From: Bog-473 sp963738135
GTDB taxonomy: Bacteria > Actinomycetota > Acidimicrobiia > Acidimicrobiales > RAAP-2
Direction: 5' to 3'
Assembly: GCA_963738135.1 (NCBI GenBank)
Contig: CAVTVK010000004.1
Coordinates: 930,001-994,000 of the forward strand
DNA length: 64,000 nucleotides
In this document: in pieces, positions 6,825-15,840 of the stretch
Layout of the letters: the number at the start of each line of letters is the position of its first letter
How positions within the stretch are numbered: the stretch's first letter is position 1
Notes under the pieces: generated by a model
Told to the model about the DNA's origin: nothing
What the model saw: only the letters and a program-made list of their open reading frames with translations
Databases searched by the model: none
Made by a program: the position numbers and the translations under genes

Positions 6825-8126
6825 ATGGACCTCGAGAGCGTGTTGATCGGCGAGGACAATGCCGTGCCGCGTGCCCGCTACACGAGTCCCGAATTCGCGT
6901 CGCTCGAGTTCGACCGCCTGTGGTCCCGGGTCTGGCAGGTGGCCTGCCGGGAAGAGGAGATTGCCGAGGTCGGTGAATACTGCGAGTACCTGATCGGCGA
7001 CCAGTCGATCCTGGTTGTCCGCGCCGCCCCGGATGTCATCCGGGCCTTCCACAACACGTGCCTGCATCGTGGTACGAGGCTCGCCGAAGGATCCGGGACT
7101 CTCCCGGAGGGATGCATCCGCTGCCGGTACCACGCCTGGCGCTACGACCTCGACGGCACGCTCATCGAGGTGGTCGATGCCGACGAGTTCGATCCGATTC
7201 CCGAAGGCACGGGACTCGGGACCGTGCGCATGGAGCGGTGGGGCGGCTTCGTCTGGGTCAGCCTCGACCCCGACGTTCCGCCACTGCTCGAGTTCCTCGA
7301 CCCTCTGCCCACGCTGCTGGCGCCGTACCACCTCGACCGACTCCACCTCCGCACGTACCTGTCCACGGTGCTTCCGGCGAACTGGAAGGTGGCCGTCGAC
7401 GCTTTCAACGAGGGCTATCACGTGCAGGGCACGCACCCCCAGCTCCTCCCGTGGACAGATGACGTCAGCCTGGAGTACGAGCCGCTGGGAATCCACGCCC
7501 ATTACGGGCGGCTGCCCAACGCGCGCCGGCAACTGCGACCCAGCCCACGGCTGGGCCTCACCGAGGGCCAGTACGACGAGGGCGAGATCCTCGAGGCATT
7601 CATCCGCGGCCTGGGCGGCCTCTTCTACCGGGACGAGGCGGAGCTCGTGGCAGAGATCCGCTCCTCGGCTCTCGACGGCGAGACGATGTTGCGCCACTAC
7701 CAAAAGGGGCGGCGCGCGCTCTTGGCCGCCCGCGGTGTCGCAGTGGAAGGGTTTGCCGACGACCAGCTCACCAGCGCGGACGACGTCTTCTTCTTCCCCA
7801 ACATGGTGGGTCCGATCTACCCGGGGATCGCGATCATCTTCCGGGTCCGCCCGAACGGACTCGACCCGGACAGCTGCATCAAGGACACCTGGTTTCTCCA
7901 GTGGCCCCAGGACGGTGCACCGCCGAAGCGAGCAAAGCGGCGGTTCTTCCCTGAATGGAGCGAGCGGGATTGGGGCGAGATCACGAACCAGGACTACGCC
8001 AACATGGCCCACGTGCAGATCGGCATGAAGTCCCGCGGCGGTCCACCTCTCCGCCTGAACCGCCGGCAGGAACGCAACGTCCTGCACATGCACCGGATGA
8101 TCGACCGCTACCTCACGACAGCATGA
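6825..8126 (+). CDS. Rieske-type ring-hydroxylating oxygenase, alpha subunit
   Basis: A 433-aa protein whose ATG follows GGAGGAGAG. The Rieske cluster ligands are C79-x-H81 and C100-x2-H103 (NTCLHRG...CIRCRYHAW). The mononuclear iron site is NEGYHVQGTH with H199 and H204. The length and layout match the alpha subunit of aromatic-ring or steroid hydroxylating dioxygenases, which take electrons from a separate reductase and act in the cytoplasm. No beta subunit, ferredoxin or reductase gene lies beside it. The open frame extends more than 600 codons upstream, but that part is antisense to the acyl-CoA synthetase and is not coding. Confidence 0.9.
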   Translation: MDLESVLIGEDNAVPRARYTSPEFASLEFDRLWSRVWQVACREEEIAEVGEYCEYLIGDQSILVVRAAPDVIRAFHNTCLHRGTRLAEGSGTLPEGCIRCRYHAWRYDLDGTLIEVVDADEFDPIPEGTGLGTVRMERWGGFVWVSLDPDVPPLLEFLDPLPTLLAPYHLDRLHLRTYLSTVLPANWKVAVDAFNEGYHVQGTHPQLLPWTDDVSLEYEPLGIHAHYGRLPNARRQLRPSPRLGLTEGQYDEGEILEAFIRGLGGLFYRDEAELVAEIRSSALDGETMLRHYQKGRRALLAARGVAVEGFADDQLTSADDVFFFPNMVGPIYPGIAIIFRVRPNGLDPDSCIKDTWFLQWPQDGAPPKRAKRRFFPEWSERDWGEITNQDYANMAHVQIGMKSRGGPPLRLNRRQERNVLHMHRMIDRYLTTA

Positions 8127-8150
8127 TCAGGTCCGCTGCGCGGGCGGCTC

Positions 8151-8921
8151 CTACAGCGCCCGGTACAACCCGCCGTCGACCGACACCTGCGCTCCGTTGA
8201 CGTAGCCCGCGGCGTCGCTCGCCAGGAATATGCAGACGGCCGCCACGTCCTCGGGTCGGCCGAGCCGCTTCATCGGATTCGAATCGGCGATCCGCGCCTT
8301 GGTCTCTGCGGGCCACATGCTGTTCATGTCGGTCTCGGTCGCGCTCGGAAGTACGACATTTGCTCGCACCTTCGGCGCCCATTCGCCCGCCAGACCCAGC
8401 GTGAGCGCGTTGAGGGCGGCCTTGGCCATGCCGTAGGGCAGGTCGATCGAGGCAGGCCGCAGAGACCCGACGGAGGAGATGTTGATGATCGACCCTCCGT
8501 CGCCCGCTGCCATCCGCTCCCCGATCAGCACGCTGAGACGGAACGGCCCCCTGGCGTTGATGGCATGCACCTTGTCGTAGAGATCCTCCGTCACCGACGC
8601 CAGGCCGTCGTAGGCCGGTGACATGCCGGCATTGTTCACCAGCACGTCACAGCGCCCGAATTCGGCATAGACGGCGTCCACCAGCCGGTCGCAGTCCTCC
8701 CAACGACCGACGTGACAGGCCACCGGGAAGGTGCGCCGACCCGTCGCCGATGCGATCTCGTGGGCCGCCCGTTCGCAGTTCTCCAACTTCCGGCTTGCAA
8801 CCACGATGTCGGCACCCGCCGCCGCCAGTCCCTCCGCCACGCCGCGCCCCATGCCCCGGCTGCCGCCCGTAACCAGCGCGACCTTCCCGCTGAGGTCGAA
8901 CAGCTCCCCTGGTGTCCTCAT
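8151..8921 (-). CDS. Short-chain dehydrogenase/reductase (classical SDR)
   Basis: A 256-aa protein with the NAD(P)-binding glycine motif TGGSRGMGRG, the NNAG motif (LVNNAGMS), catalytic Ser in INISSVGS and YGMAK (Tyr-x3-Lys), and a C-terminus typical of FabG-like SDRs (VSVDGG). I start at the ATG at 8921, which has GGGGAG 5 nt upstream; an adjacent TTG would add one residue. The Arg in VVASRK after beta-2 favours NADP(H). It converges on the Rieske gene with 24 nt between the stops. It probably oxidises or reduces an alcohol/ketone intermediate of the same pathway. The substrate is unknown. Confidence 0.88.
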   Translation of the reverse strand: MRTPGELFDLSGKVALVTGGSRGMGRGVAEGLAAAGADIVVASRKLENCERAAHEIASATGRRTFPVACHVGRWEDCDRLVDAVYAEFGRCDVLVNNAGMSPAYDGLASVTEDLYDKVHAINARGPFRLSVLIGERMAAGDGGSIINISSVGSLRPASIDLPYGMAKAALNALTLGLAGEWAPKVRANVVLPSATETDMNSMWPAETKARIADSNPMKRLGRPEDVAAVCIFLASDAAGYVNGAQVSVDGGLYRAL

Positions 8922-9261
8922 CAATTCTCCCCGTCAGCAATTCGGTCTGGCCCGTCCTTGGCCCGCCGTCAGCCTCGCGCTGCCAGGGAAGGGGATCGGG
9001 CCGACCCCGGATCCGGCACTGGCGCCACACGGTAGATGTCGCGGCGCTGCTGCCGAGGGCAGAACCAGGGCTCGAGCGCGGACCCGGGGCGTCTGGGCTG
9101 ATCAGGCGATCGACCTCACGTCCCCAGCCGGGTTCGAGGGAGCGAGCCGCCAGCTGCAACATCCCTGCAATGACGTTGCAAGCACCGGAGCACAGGCTGG
9201 TCGCACCGGGCCGGATGCACCTTCGGGAGAGCTGCATCGCTCCGGGAGAGGGGCGCGTGGA
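8922..9261. other. Intergenic region without a convincing gene
   Basis: This divergent spacer separates the SDR gene (minus) from the first cyclic-nucleotide-binding gene (plus). Open frames across it are continuous with flanking genes only because of high GC. I see ribosome sites for both neighbours but no clear promoter, hairpin or RNA gene. Confidence 0.5.
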
Positions 9262-9714
9262 GTGGTAGCAACCTTGGGAACAGAGGAGACGATCAGCCGA
9301 CTGCAGGGGGTGGACCTGCTGCGGAACTGCACCCCAGACCAGCTCCGCGAGGTGGCCCACCTGGCCGAGCGGGTCCAGGTGGGCGAAGGGGAGGTACTGG
9401 CCCGCGAAGGGCGGATCGGCCGGGAGTTCTTCCTCATCCTCTCGGGCTCGGTGGTGGTGACCCAGATGGGCCGGCGGGTGAACATCCTGGGTGCGGGCGA
9501 GTTCTTCGGTGAGCTGTCCGCCATGGATCCTGGGCCCCGCAGTGCCACCGTGACGGCGCTGACCGAGCTCGACGTCCTCATCATCGGGCCTCGGGAGCTC
9601 TCCGCCATGTCCGACATCCCGGGTTTCCGAGGCGCCCTGTTCCGCAGCATGGCGCGCCGCCTCCGAGCCGTGGAAGCCCGTGTGGCCGAGTTGGACGATG
9701 TCCAGGGCCCCTGA
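9262..9714 (+). CDS. Single-domain cyclic-nucleotide-binding (Crp-type sensor) protein
   Basis: A 150-aa protein made almost wholly of one cyclic-nucleotide-binding beta-barrel: LLRNCTPDQLREVAHLAERVQV, GEVLAREGRIGREFFLILSGSVVV, GAGEFFGELSAMD and PRSATVTAL. The phosphate-binding cassette FGELSAMDPGPRSATV is intact. The C-terminal helix ends without a DNA-binding domain, so it is not a full Crp. I chose the GTG at 9262 (GAGAGGGG upstream); a TTG at 9274 is possible. Close relatives lie at 9849 and 46871. It is probably a sensor or modulator for partner proteins, perhaps the adjacent AAA regulator. Ligand unknown. Confidence 0.75.
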   Translation: MVATLGTEETISRLQGVDLLRNCTPDQLREVAHLAERVQVGEGEVLAREGRIGREFFLILSGSVVVTQMGRRVNILGAGEFFGELSAMDPGPRSATVTALTELDVLIIGPRELSAMSDIPGFRGALFRSMARRLRAVEARVAELDDVQGP

Positions 9715-9848
9715 CCGCTCCGGACCGGGCATCAGGGCGCCCCGAGTGACCTTTGGCCCGTCAATCCCCGTTTCCCCCGGCCGGGTGTCGCCAGCGCGTA
9801 CCCTGACGGAACGGTGGACGCACTCCGCCGACCTCTTCGGGAGAGCGG

Positions 9849-10335
9849 ATGGGCACAGACGGCGAGGGCAGCTGGCAAAGCCTCCTGCACGGCGTGCCCT
9901 GGTTCGCCGCCTGCACCGACGAACAGCTCTCCCAAATGGCACGAGTCGCCGAGCGGCTGCGCATCCAGTCCGGCGAGGTGATACTGCGGGAAGGGCGACT
10001 CGGCCGCGAGCTCTTCGTGATCCTCGAAGGGACGGCAACGGTCACCCGGGCCGGACGCGTCGTGAACATCCTCCACGTCGGCGACTACTTCGGCGAGCTG
10101 GCGGCCATTGAGTCGGTGCCGCGCAGTGCCACCGTGCACGCCACGACCGATCTGGACGTGCTCATCGTCGGGCCGCGCGAGTTCGAGACCATGATGGACA
10201 TACCCGGGTTCCGCAACGCGTTGCTCGACCGGTATGAGTCGGCGCATCCGCGAGGCGGACGACAGGTTGGCGGCATACGAGGAGCAGGAGGACCCCGCGC
10301 CGGGTGTGCCCGACGCGGACACCGCGTCCGCCTGA
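9849..10335 (+). CDS. Second cyclic-nucleotide-binding protein, frame broken near 10233
   Basis: Paralogue of the 9262 gene, with the same motifs (LREGRLGRELFVILEGTA, GDYFGELAAIE, PRSATVHAT, DIPGFRNALLDR). At about 10233 the frame continues into Arg-rich sequence. Removing one T restores MSRRIREADDRLAAYEEQE to a TGA at 10333-10335, which aligns with the MARRLRAVEARVAELDD tail of the paralogue. The true protein is therefore about 161 aa with an acidic C-terminal helix. I read this as a one-base insertion in the sequence, or a very recent mutation. The AAA-regulator gene converges on it with 7 nt between the stops. Confidence 0.7.
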
Positions 10336-10342
10336 TCGAGCG

Positions 10343-13300
10343 TCAGTCGGGCGCGGCGGCCTGCTGCGCCAGCCGGTGCAATCCCATCGCTCGGGCGGAC
10401 TCTTCCCCGCGACGCAGGAGCACGGCCACGCGCTCGCCGTCGGCGGCGGGGCGGCGCTGACGCAAGGTCCGGGCCAGCTCCACTTGAGCGACGGCCACGA
10501 ACGGAGGGGAGCCCATGCGGCGAGCCAGACGCAGGGCCGCCTCGTGGTGCACCTCCGCCAACGCCAGGTCGCCCATGGTCCCCGCCAGGAGCCCGAGATA
10601 ATGGTCGGCCGGCCCCCAGCACCCTGCCGCCGGCGCTCTGACCACGATGGCGGTGCCGGCGTAGGGCCGCATCGCCTCGTACACCCGTGACGCCAACGGG
10701 CCGGCCACCTCGCCGATCACGCTGCACGCTGCAGCCGTCAGCGCCATCGACAGCCCTTCGCTCAGGTCGCCGGCCATGTTGTCCCACTCGTCGATGGGCA
10801 GCGCACGCAGCAGGCCCAACGCCGCCTCCGTGTCTCCCGCCTCGGCGTGAACGAGGGCCAGTGCCGCCGAGGCCGTGGGGTACTTGGTGGGGGACTGCTC
10901 GACGACGTCTCGGAACGTCGCGTCGGGCGCGACCAGCCCGCCCTGCTGCCACCAGGTCCACGTCATGAGCGCCCCGTAGAACCCCATCGCCAACTCGCTG
11001 TGGCCCCCCGCCATCGCAAGGGCTTCCTGGCCGAGCTGCTCCGCCGCCTCGAAGTCCCCCGCTCAGGAGCGCCATCATCGACGTCACGTTGCAGCGCGTA
11101 CGAGTCGTGCAGCGGGTGCACCGGACCGGTGTCGCGGGCCCGGAAGCGGACGATCTCCTCGTTGACGGCGTCCACGTCTCCTTGCGTCAGCAGCTCGCGG
11201 GTGCGCCACAGGTGGCCGTGGAGCGCAAGCTCCTCGTCGCCGATCTCGTCGCCGATCTCCCCGATCTCGGTCCCGGTGGCCAGCCGCTCGGGCGCGAACC
11301 CAATGCCCCACAACGCGTGCATGCGGGCGTTGAGCGTGTACCCGAGCGCGACCCGGTCCCCGAGGCGGCGGGACATGGCCACCGCGTCGTTGCTCAGGGA
11401 AAGCGAGCGCGCCAGGCAGGTCGGAGTCGGGACGTCCGTCGTATAGACGGTCACGAGTCCGAGCCGCGCCGTCACCATGGCCCGGAGGCGGGTGTCTTCG
11501 TCCTCGGGCAACGTGGCGCGAGCCTCTTCGAGGAGACGCACCTGCTCCTCGGTCGCCCGCAAGATCCCCTGGTAGCTCAGTGGTCCGGCCCGCAGTGCGG
11601 CTGCGGCCAGTCGCTCCCGATCGCCCATGGCCCGCGCCAGAGCGGCCGCCCGTTCGAAATTGGCGTTCGCCAGCGCGGTATCGCCGGCCCGGTTCTGGGC
11701 CTCGGACAGCGCGATGAGCGCGTCGCAACGCGCCTCTTGGTCCTGCGGCGCGAACTGCTCTGCCACCTCGAGGGCGCGGGCGAAATGGAGAGCCGCTTCT
11801 TCGAAGGCCAGCAACCGGAGCGAGCGCTCGCCGGCGGCCCGAGAGTACCGAACGGCCTTGTCGGCGTCGGCGAGCGCCGCGCCCATGGAGAAGTGATGGG
11901 CCAGCTCGTTGACGTACGTGTCCAACTCGTCGGCGTGGACCTTCTCCGTGGCGACGGCGATCTTGTGGTGATAGCGCACCCGCCGTCCGCGCAGGAGCTC
12001 GCCGTAGATGGCGTCGCGGACCAGCGTGTGGGTGAAGGCGTAGCGGTCGCGGGTGTCGTGTCCGACCCGGCGCAGCAGGCGCGAGTCCTCGGCCTGGTCG
12101 AAGGCGTCCAGCTGCTGTTCCGTCGTCAGCTCGGCCGCCTCGGCCACGATTCCCGCCTCGCACTCGGGCCCCGCCACCGCCGCCGCCTGCAACAGATAGA
12201 TGACGTCCTCGGGCAGCCGCGAGACCCGGCGGGCCACCAGCTCGCGGATGGCTTCGGTCGGGCTGAGGCTGGGCGGTACCGGTGCGTCACCCTCTTCGCT
12301 CTGCTCGGCCTCGCGATACCCCACCTGGCGCAGGAGCTCGTCGAGGAAGAGCGGGTTGCCGTCGGTCAGCCGGCAGCAGCTGGGGCACGAGGTCCGCCGG
12401 GGCGTTCGGCCAACTCTGCACGAGTTCCTCGACGGCTTCGCTGCGCAAACCCTGCAGGTGGACGGTCGCCACGGGGTGCACAGTCCGGAAGCTCCGTCAA
12501 CATGGCGCGCAGTCGGTGTGTGGGTGGCACCTCGGTGTCGATGAACATGCCGACGATGCCGAGTTGACCGGCTTCGGTGCCCCGCAGCAGGTGGCGAAGC
12601 AGGAGCAAGGTGGGCTGATCGGCGGCGTGCAGGTCGTCGATCACGAGCAGGATGGGCCCGCTCACGGACAGCTCGTTGAGCGTTGCCGTCACCGCCTCGA
12701 AGAAGCGGAACCGATCGCTGTCGGGTTCGCCGCCCTCGTCCTCGAGCACCGGCGCGTACTCTCGCAGGCGCAGGACCAGCCGGGAGAGCTCGGTGAGCTG
12801 CCAGTCCGGCATGCCCGAGATCCGGTCCGCCGACAGCGTCTGGAAGTACCGCCCGAGTGCCTCTGCGAAGGGCTGGAACGGGGCCACCGGGTCCTCGTCG
12901 CAGCGGCCCCACAGAACCAGGGCGCCTTCCGTTTCGACGGCACGCGCCAATTCCGCCACCAATCGGGTCTTGCCGATGCCCGGATCGCCGTCGACGAGGA
13001 GGAGGCGCCCGGCGCCCTGTCCCACCGACGTCCACCAGTCGCGCAGACGCTCCAGCTCCCGGGACCGGCCGACGAGCGGCCCTTCGCGCAGGGAGGCCGG
13101 TACCCGGACCTGGTAGCCAGGGCGTCCGGTCTCGGATTCCTGGTGCGGTGTCGGAGTCGGCCTCGGGCGGGACCGGGAAGTCGAGTACCGGATCCTGCGC
13201 GAGCACTGCGTGTTCCATCCAGGTGACGTCGTGACCCGGCTCGATGCCCAGTTCCGCCACCAAAATCGTGCGCAGGTCCTGGAAGACCCGCAACGCTTCT

Positions 13301-13959
13301 GCCTGGCGGCCCGAGCGGTAGAGCGCCAGCATGCGCTGCGTCCATAGCCGCTCCCGCATCGGGTGGGCGCTGGTCAGGGCCTCCAGCTCGCCGGTCATGG
13401 CCTCGTGCCGGCCCAGGGTGAGCTCCGCATCGATCCTCGTCTCGGTGGCCGAGAGGAGCAGTTCCTCCAGGCGACGCGCTTCCGCCCGGGCGAAGGGTTC
13501 GTCACGCACCTCGCTGTAGGCCGGTCCGCGCCACAGGCCTTCGGCCTCGGCCAGCACCCGCACGCACTCGGTCGGCTGCCGACGGGCCAGCTGCCCACGT
13601 CCCTCCGCCACCAGGTGTTCGAGCCGGGAGGCGTCGGTGACGTCGGCGGCGACCTCGAGCACGTAGCCGGGCGCCTTCGTCACGATCACATCCTTGGGCA
13701 CCCCGGCCTCGCGCAGTCGTTTGCGCAGGCGGGACATCGTCGAGCGCAGCGCGATCTCCGCCCCGGTCCCTTCGTGGGCGCCCCACAGGGAATCGACCAG
13801 GCGGTCCACCGAGACGATGATGTGGCGATCGACGAGGAGCCGGGCGACCAGCGCCCGCGCTTTGACGCCCCCGATGTCGACGACATGCCCGTCCCACGCG
13901 ATCTCGACGGGCCCGAGCACCCGTATCTCCAATCGCCCTGCCTCATTCCCCTTCATCAC
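10343..13959 (-). pseudogene. AfsR/SARP-type BTAD-AAA ATPase-TPR regulator, broken by several frame shifts
   Basis: Joined across frames, this is one protein of about 1,200 aa. It has an OmpR-like winged helix (about 1-100; EIRVLGPVEIAWDG, MSRLRKRLREAG), a bacterial transcriptional activation domain (about 100-260), an NTPase with Walker A GDPGIGKTRL and Walker B LLVIDDLHAAD, and a long TPR-like helical region to ALRLARRMGSPPF near the end. Correct reading must change frame near 13140, 12485, 12375, 11082 and 11063 (a C5 run). Such proteins are ATP-dependent transcriptional activators of secondary or stress genes. Five breaks could mean gene decay, but the preserved sequence in every segment favours base-calling errors. 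It converges on the cyclic-nucleotide-binding gene. Confidence 0.75.
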
Positions 13960-14112
13960 GCAGGTTCAAATTCGGCCAACATGCTTCCACCGCTCTCGCC
14001 ACACTCGGGAGATCCGGCGAGACTCTAACCCCCTGTGTACGTGACGCGCTCCGGGGATGGGGGGCTCACGCCTGGTTGGGCGTGGGTGTCCGGCCCCGCC
14101 GGTGGCCGGTGG

Positions 14113-15204
14113 CTAGGCCGCCAGCGTGGCGAGGCGCACGAACAGCGACTGCACCAGGAGCGTCTCGTTGGGATTGCGGGGCAGTGCCTCGGCCGTCTCG
14201 GTGATGAGCCCGACGGCTTCGGTGGCGCTGCGCACGTCCTGATCGCCCACCGCGACGGTGCCGCTGGCCGCCCGGACGACGCGACCTCGATACGTCCGGG
14301 CCAGCACGCCCAGTCCCGCCCGCAGCGCGTCGGTGCGGAAGCGGCGCTCCTCGCGCTGGTGCTGGTCGACGATCTCCTTGCGCCCGGGCAGCCCACGCTC
14401 GCCCATCTCCTTGGCCGCCGCGGTCAGGGATTCGATCTCCTGGGCGTGGGCCGCACGCAGCGGTTCCACGGCACGGTCGGCCGAGTCGAGCACGCGCCTG
14501 GTCAACCCGGCTGCGGTCATGCCCGCCGCGGTCAGCTCCTCTGGCACCGATGTCCACAGCGCCACGCGGGCAGCCACGTCGGGGTCGTCGACCATGATCC
14601 GGGCCCGTTCGGGGTTGCCGCCGGCACTGTCCGCCACCACGGCCGCCATGTCGGCCGGCACGCCCGACGAGGTCAACCATTGCACCAGCTCGGCCCGCGG
14701 CACCGGCGGGAAGTCCACCTCGACGGAGCGGCTCACAATGGTCACCAGGTCGGGAGTGACGTCGTCGGCGAGCAGCACGAAGACCGTGTCACCCGGTGGC
14801 TCCTCCAGTGTCTTGAGCAGGACCGGTGCACGGTCGAGGACGAGATGCACGTCCAGGATGACGATCACCTGGCGCGCCGCGTGCAACGGACGCCGCTGCG
14901 CGAGCGTGACGACCTGGCGCAGGGTCTCCTTCGACACCGATGCACCGCTCCGGCGCACGATGTGCAGGTCCGGGTCGGTGCCGGCGAGGGCGGCCCGGCA
15001 GGTGGCGCACTCGCCGCAGCCCCCATCAGGGCAGAGCAGCGCGGCGGCGAACCCGTGCGCGGCAGCAAGCCCCCCGTTCCCCGGCGGCCCTCGGAAGAGG
15101 TAGGCGTGCACGGGATTGACCGCAGCGGCGCGCAGCGCCTCCACCGCGGCGTCCTGCGACACCACGCCGGCGAAGAGCCCAGGGACAGGGCGGTCTTCGG
15201 TCAC
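14113..15204 (-). CDS. holB: DNA polymerase III delta-prime (clamp-loader) subunit
   Basis: A 363-aa protein whose GTG start overlaps the tmk stop (GTGA). It has the clamp-loader AAA fold: GLFAGVVSQ start, a degenerate P-loop (GPPGNGGLAAA, lacking the usual Lys-Ser/Thr, as in many delta-prime subunits), a zinc module CPDGGCGECATC, and sensor-1-like TIVSRSVEVDFPP. It helps load the sliding clamp with the DnaX and delta subunits. The region after about 230 is the helical collar domain. Gene order topA-tmk-holB is common in actinobacteria and supports the call. Confidence 0.88.
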   Translation of the reverse strand: MTEDRPVPGLFAGVVSQDAAVEALRAAAVNPVHAYLFRGPPGNGGLAAAHGFAAALLCPDGGCGECATCRAALAGTDPDLHIVRRSGASVSKETLRQVVTLAQRRPLHAARQVIVILDVHLVLDRAPVLLKTLEEPPGDTVFVLLADDVTPDLVTIVSRSVEVDFPPVPRAELVQWLTSSGVPADMAAVVADSAGGNPERARIMVDDPDVAARVALWTSVPEELTAAGMTAAGLTRRVLDSADRAVEPLRAAHAQEIESLTAAAKEMGERGLPGRKEIVDQHQREERRFRTDALRAGLGVLARTYRGRVVRAASGTVAVGDQDVRSATEAVGLITETAEALPRNPNETLLVQSLFVRLATLAA

Positions 15205-15839
15205 TGGCGGCCCGCGGGCGCGTCGCCCAGTCGCTCGTGCACGAGAGCCACGATATGGGCCGTGAGCGCCGCGACCTCCAGTGTCCCGTCGACGACGATC
15301 CAGTGGTCCGGGTCCTGCGCCGCCTGGGCCAGGAAACCCGCGCGCACCCGGGCGGCGAAGTCCGGCCCCAGTCGCTCGAGCCGGTCCGCCCGGCCCCGGC
15401 CCGCGGCGGCCAACCGCCCGGCCGCAACCCCGACGTCGACGTCGACCAGGACCGACAGATCCGCAGCGAGTCCGTCGGTGGCCCAGGCGACCAGGTCGGC
15501 CAGTCCGGCTGCGTCGAGGCCCCGCCCGAAGCCCTGGTAGGCGACGGTCGAGGCGGCGTAGCGGTCGCTCACCACCCATTGACCTGCGGCCAGGGCCGGC
15601 TCCAGCACGCGGTCAACGTGCTCGGCCCGGTCGGCCACCATCAGCAGGGCCTCGGTCCGGAGCGAGGGCGGAGGCATGTCGGGCGCGAGCAGCAGCTCGC
15701 GCAGACGGGCACCCACCGGCGTGGCACCGGGCTCGAAGGTCAGCGTGGCCCCGAGCGCCCGGGCCAGGGCACGGGCCTGGGTCGACTTGCCACAACCGTC
15801 GATGCCCTCGAGCGCAATGAGGCGACCCCGGGCCGGCAC
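15201..15839 (-). CDS. tmk: Thymidylate kinase (dTMP kinase)
   Basis: A 212-aa protein that phosphorylates dTMP to dTDP. The P-loop is EGIDGCGKSTQ (about 10-20), the DR(Y/F) motif appears in VVSDRYAASTVAYQG, and the lid region is AAGRGRADRLERLG. The GTG start lies 1 nt after the topA stop, and its own stop overlaps holB. All three genes serve DNA replication or topology and are probably co-transcribed. Length is normal for the family. Confidence 0.93.
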   Translation of the reverse strand: MPARGRLIALEGIDGCGKSTQARALARALGATLTFEPGATPVGARLRELLLAPDMPPPSLRTEALLMVADRAEHVDRVLEPALAAGQWVVSDRYAASTVAYQGFGRGLDAAGLADLVAWATDGLAADLSVLVDVDVGVAAGRLAAAGRGRADRLERLGPDFAARVRAGFLAQAAQDPDHWIVVDGTLEVAALTAHIVALVHERLGDAPAGRQ

Positions 15840-15840
15840 C

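Noticed and set aside
10963..13959. Reading the broken regulator as several separate genes.
   Set aside because: The segments carry consecutive parts of one known architecture (winged helix, BTAD, AAA, TPR) and join without gap or overlap when one base is changed at each break.
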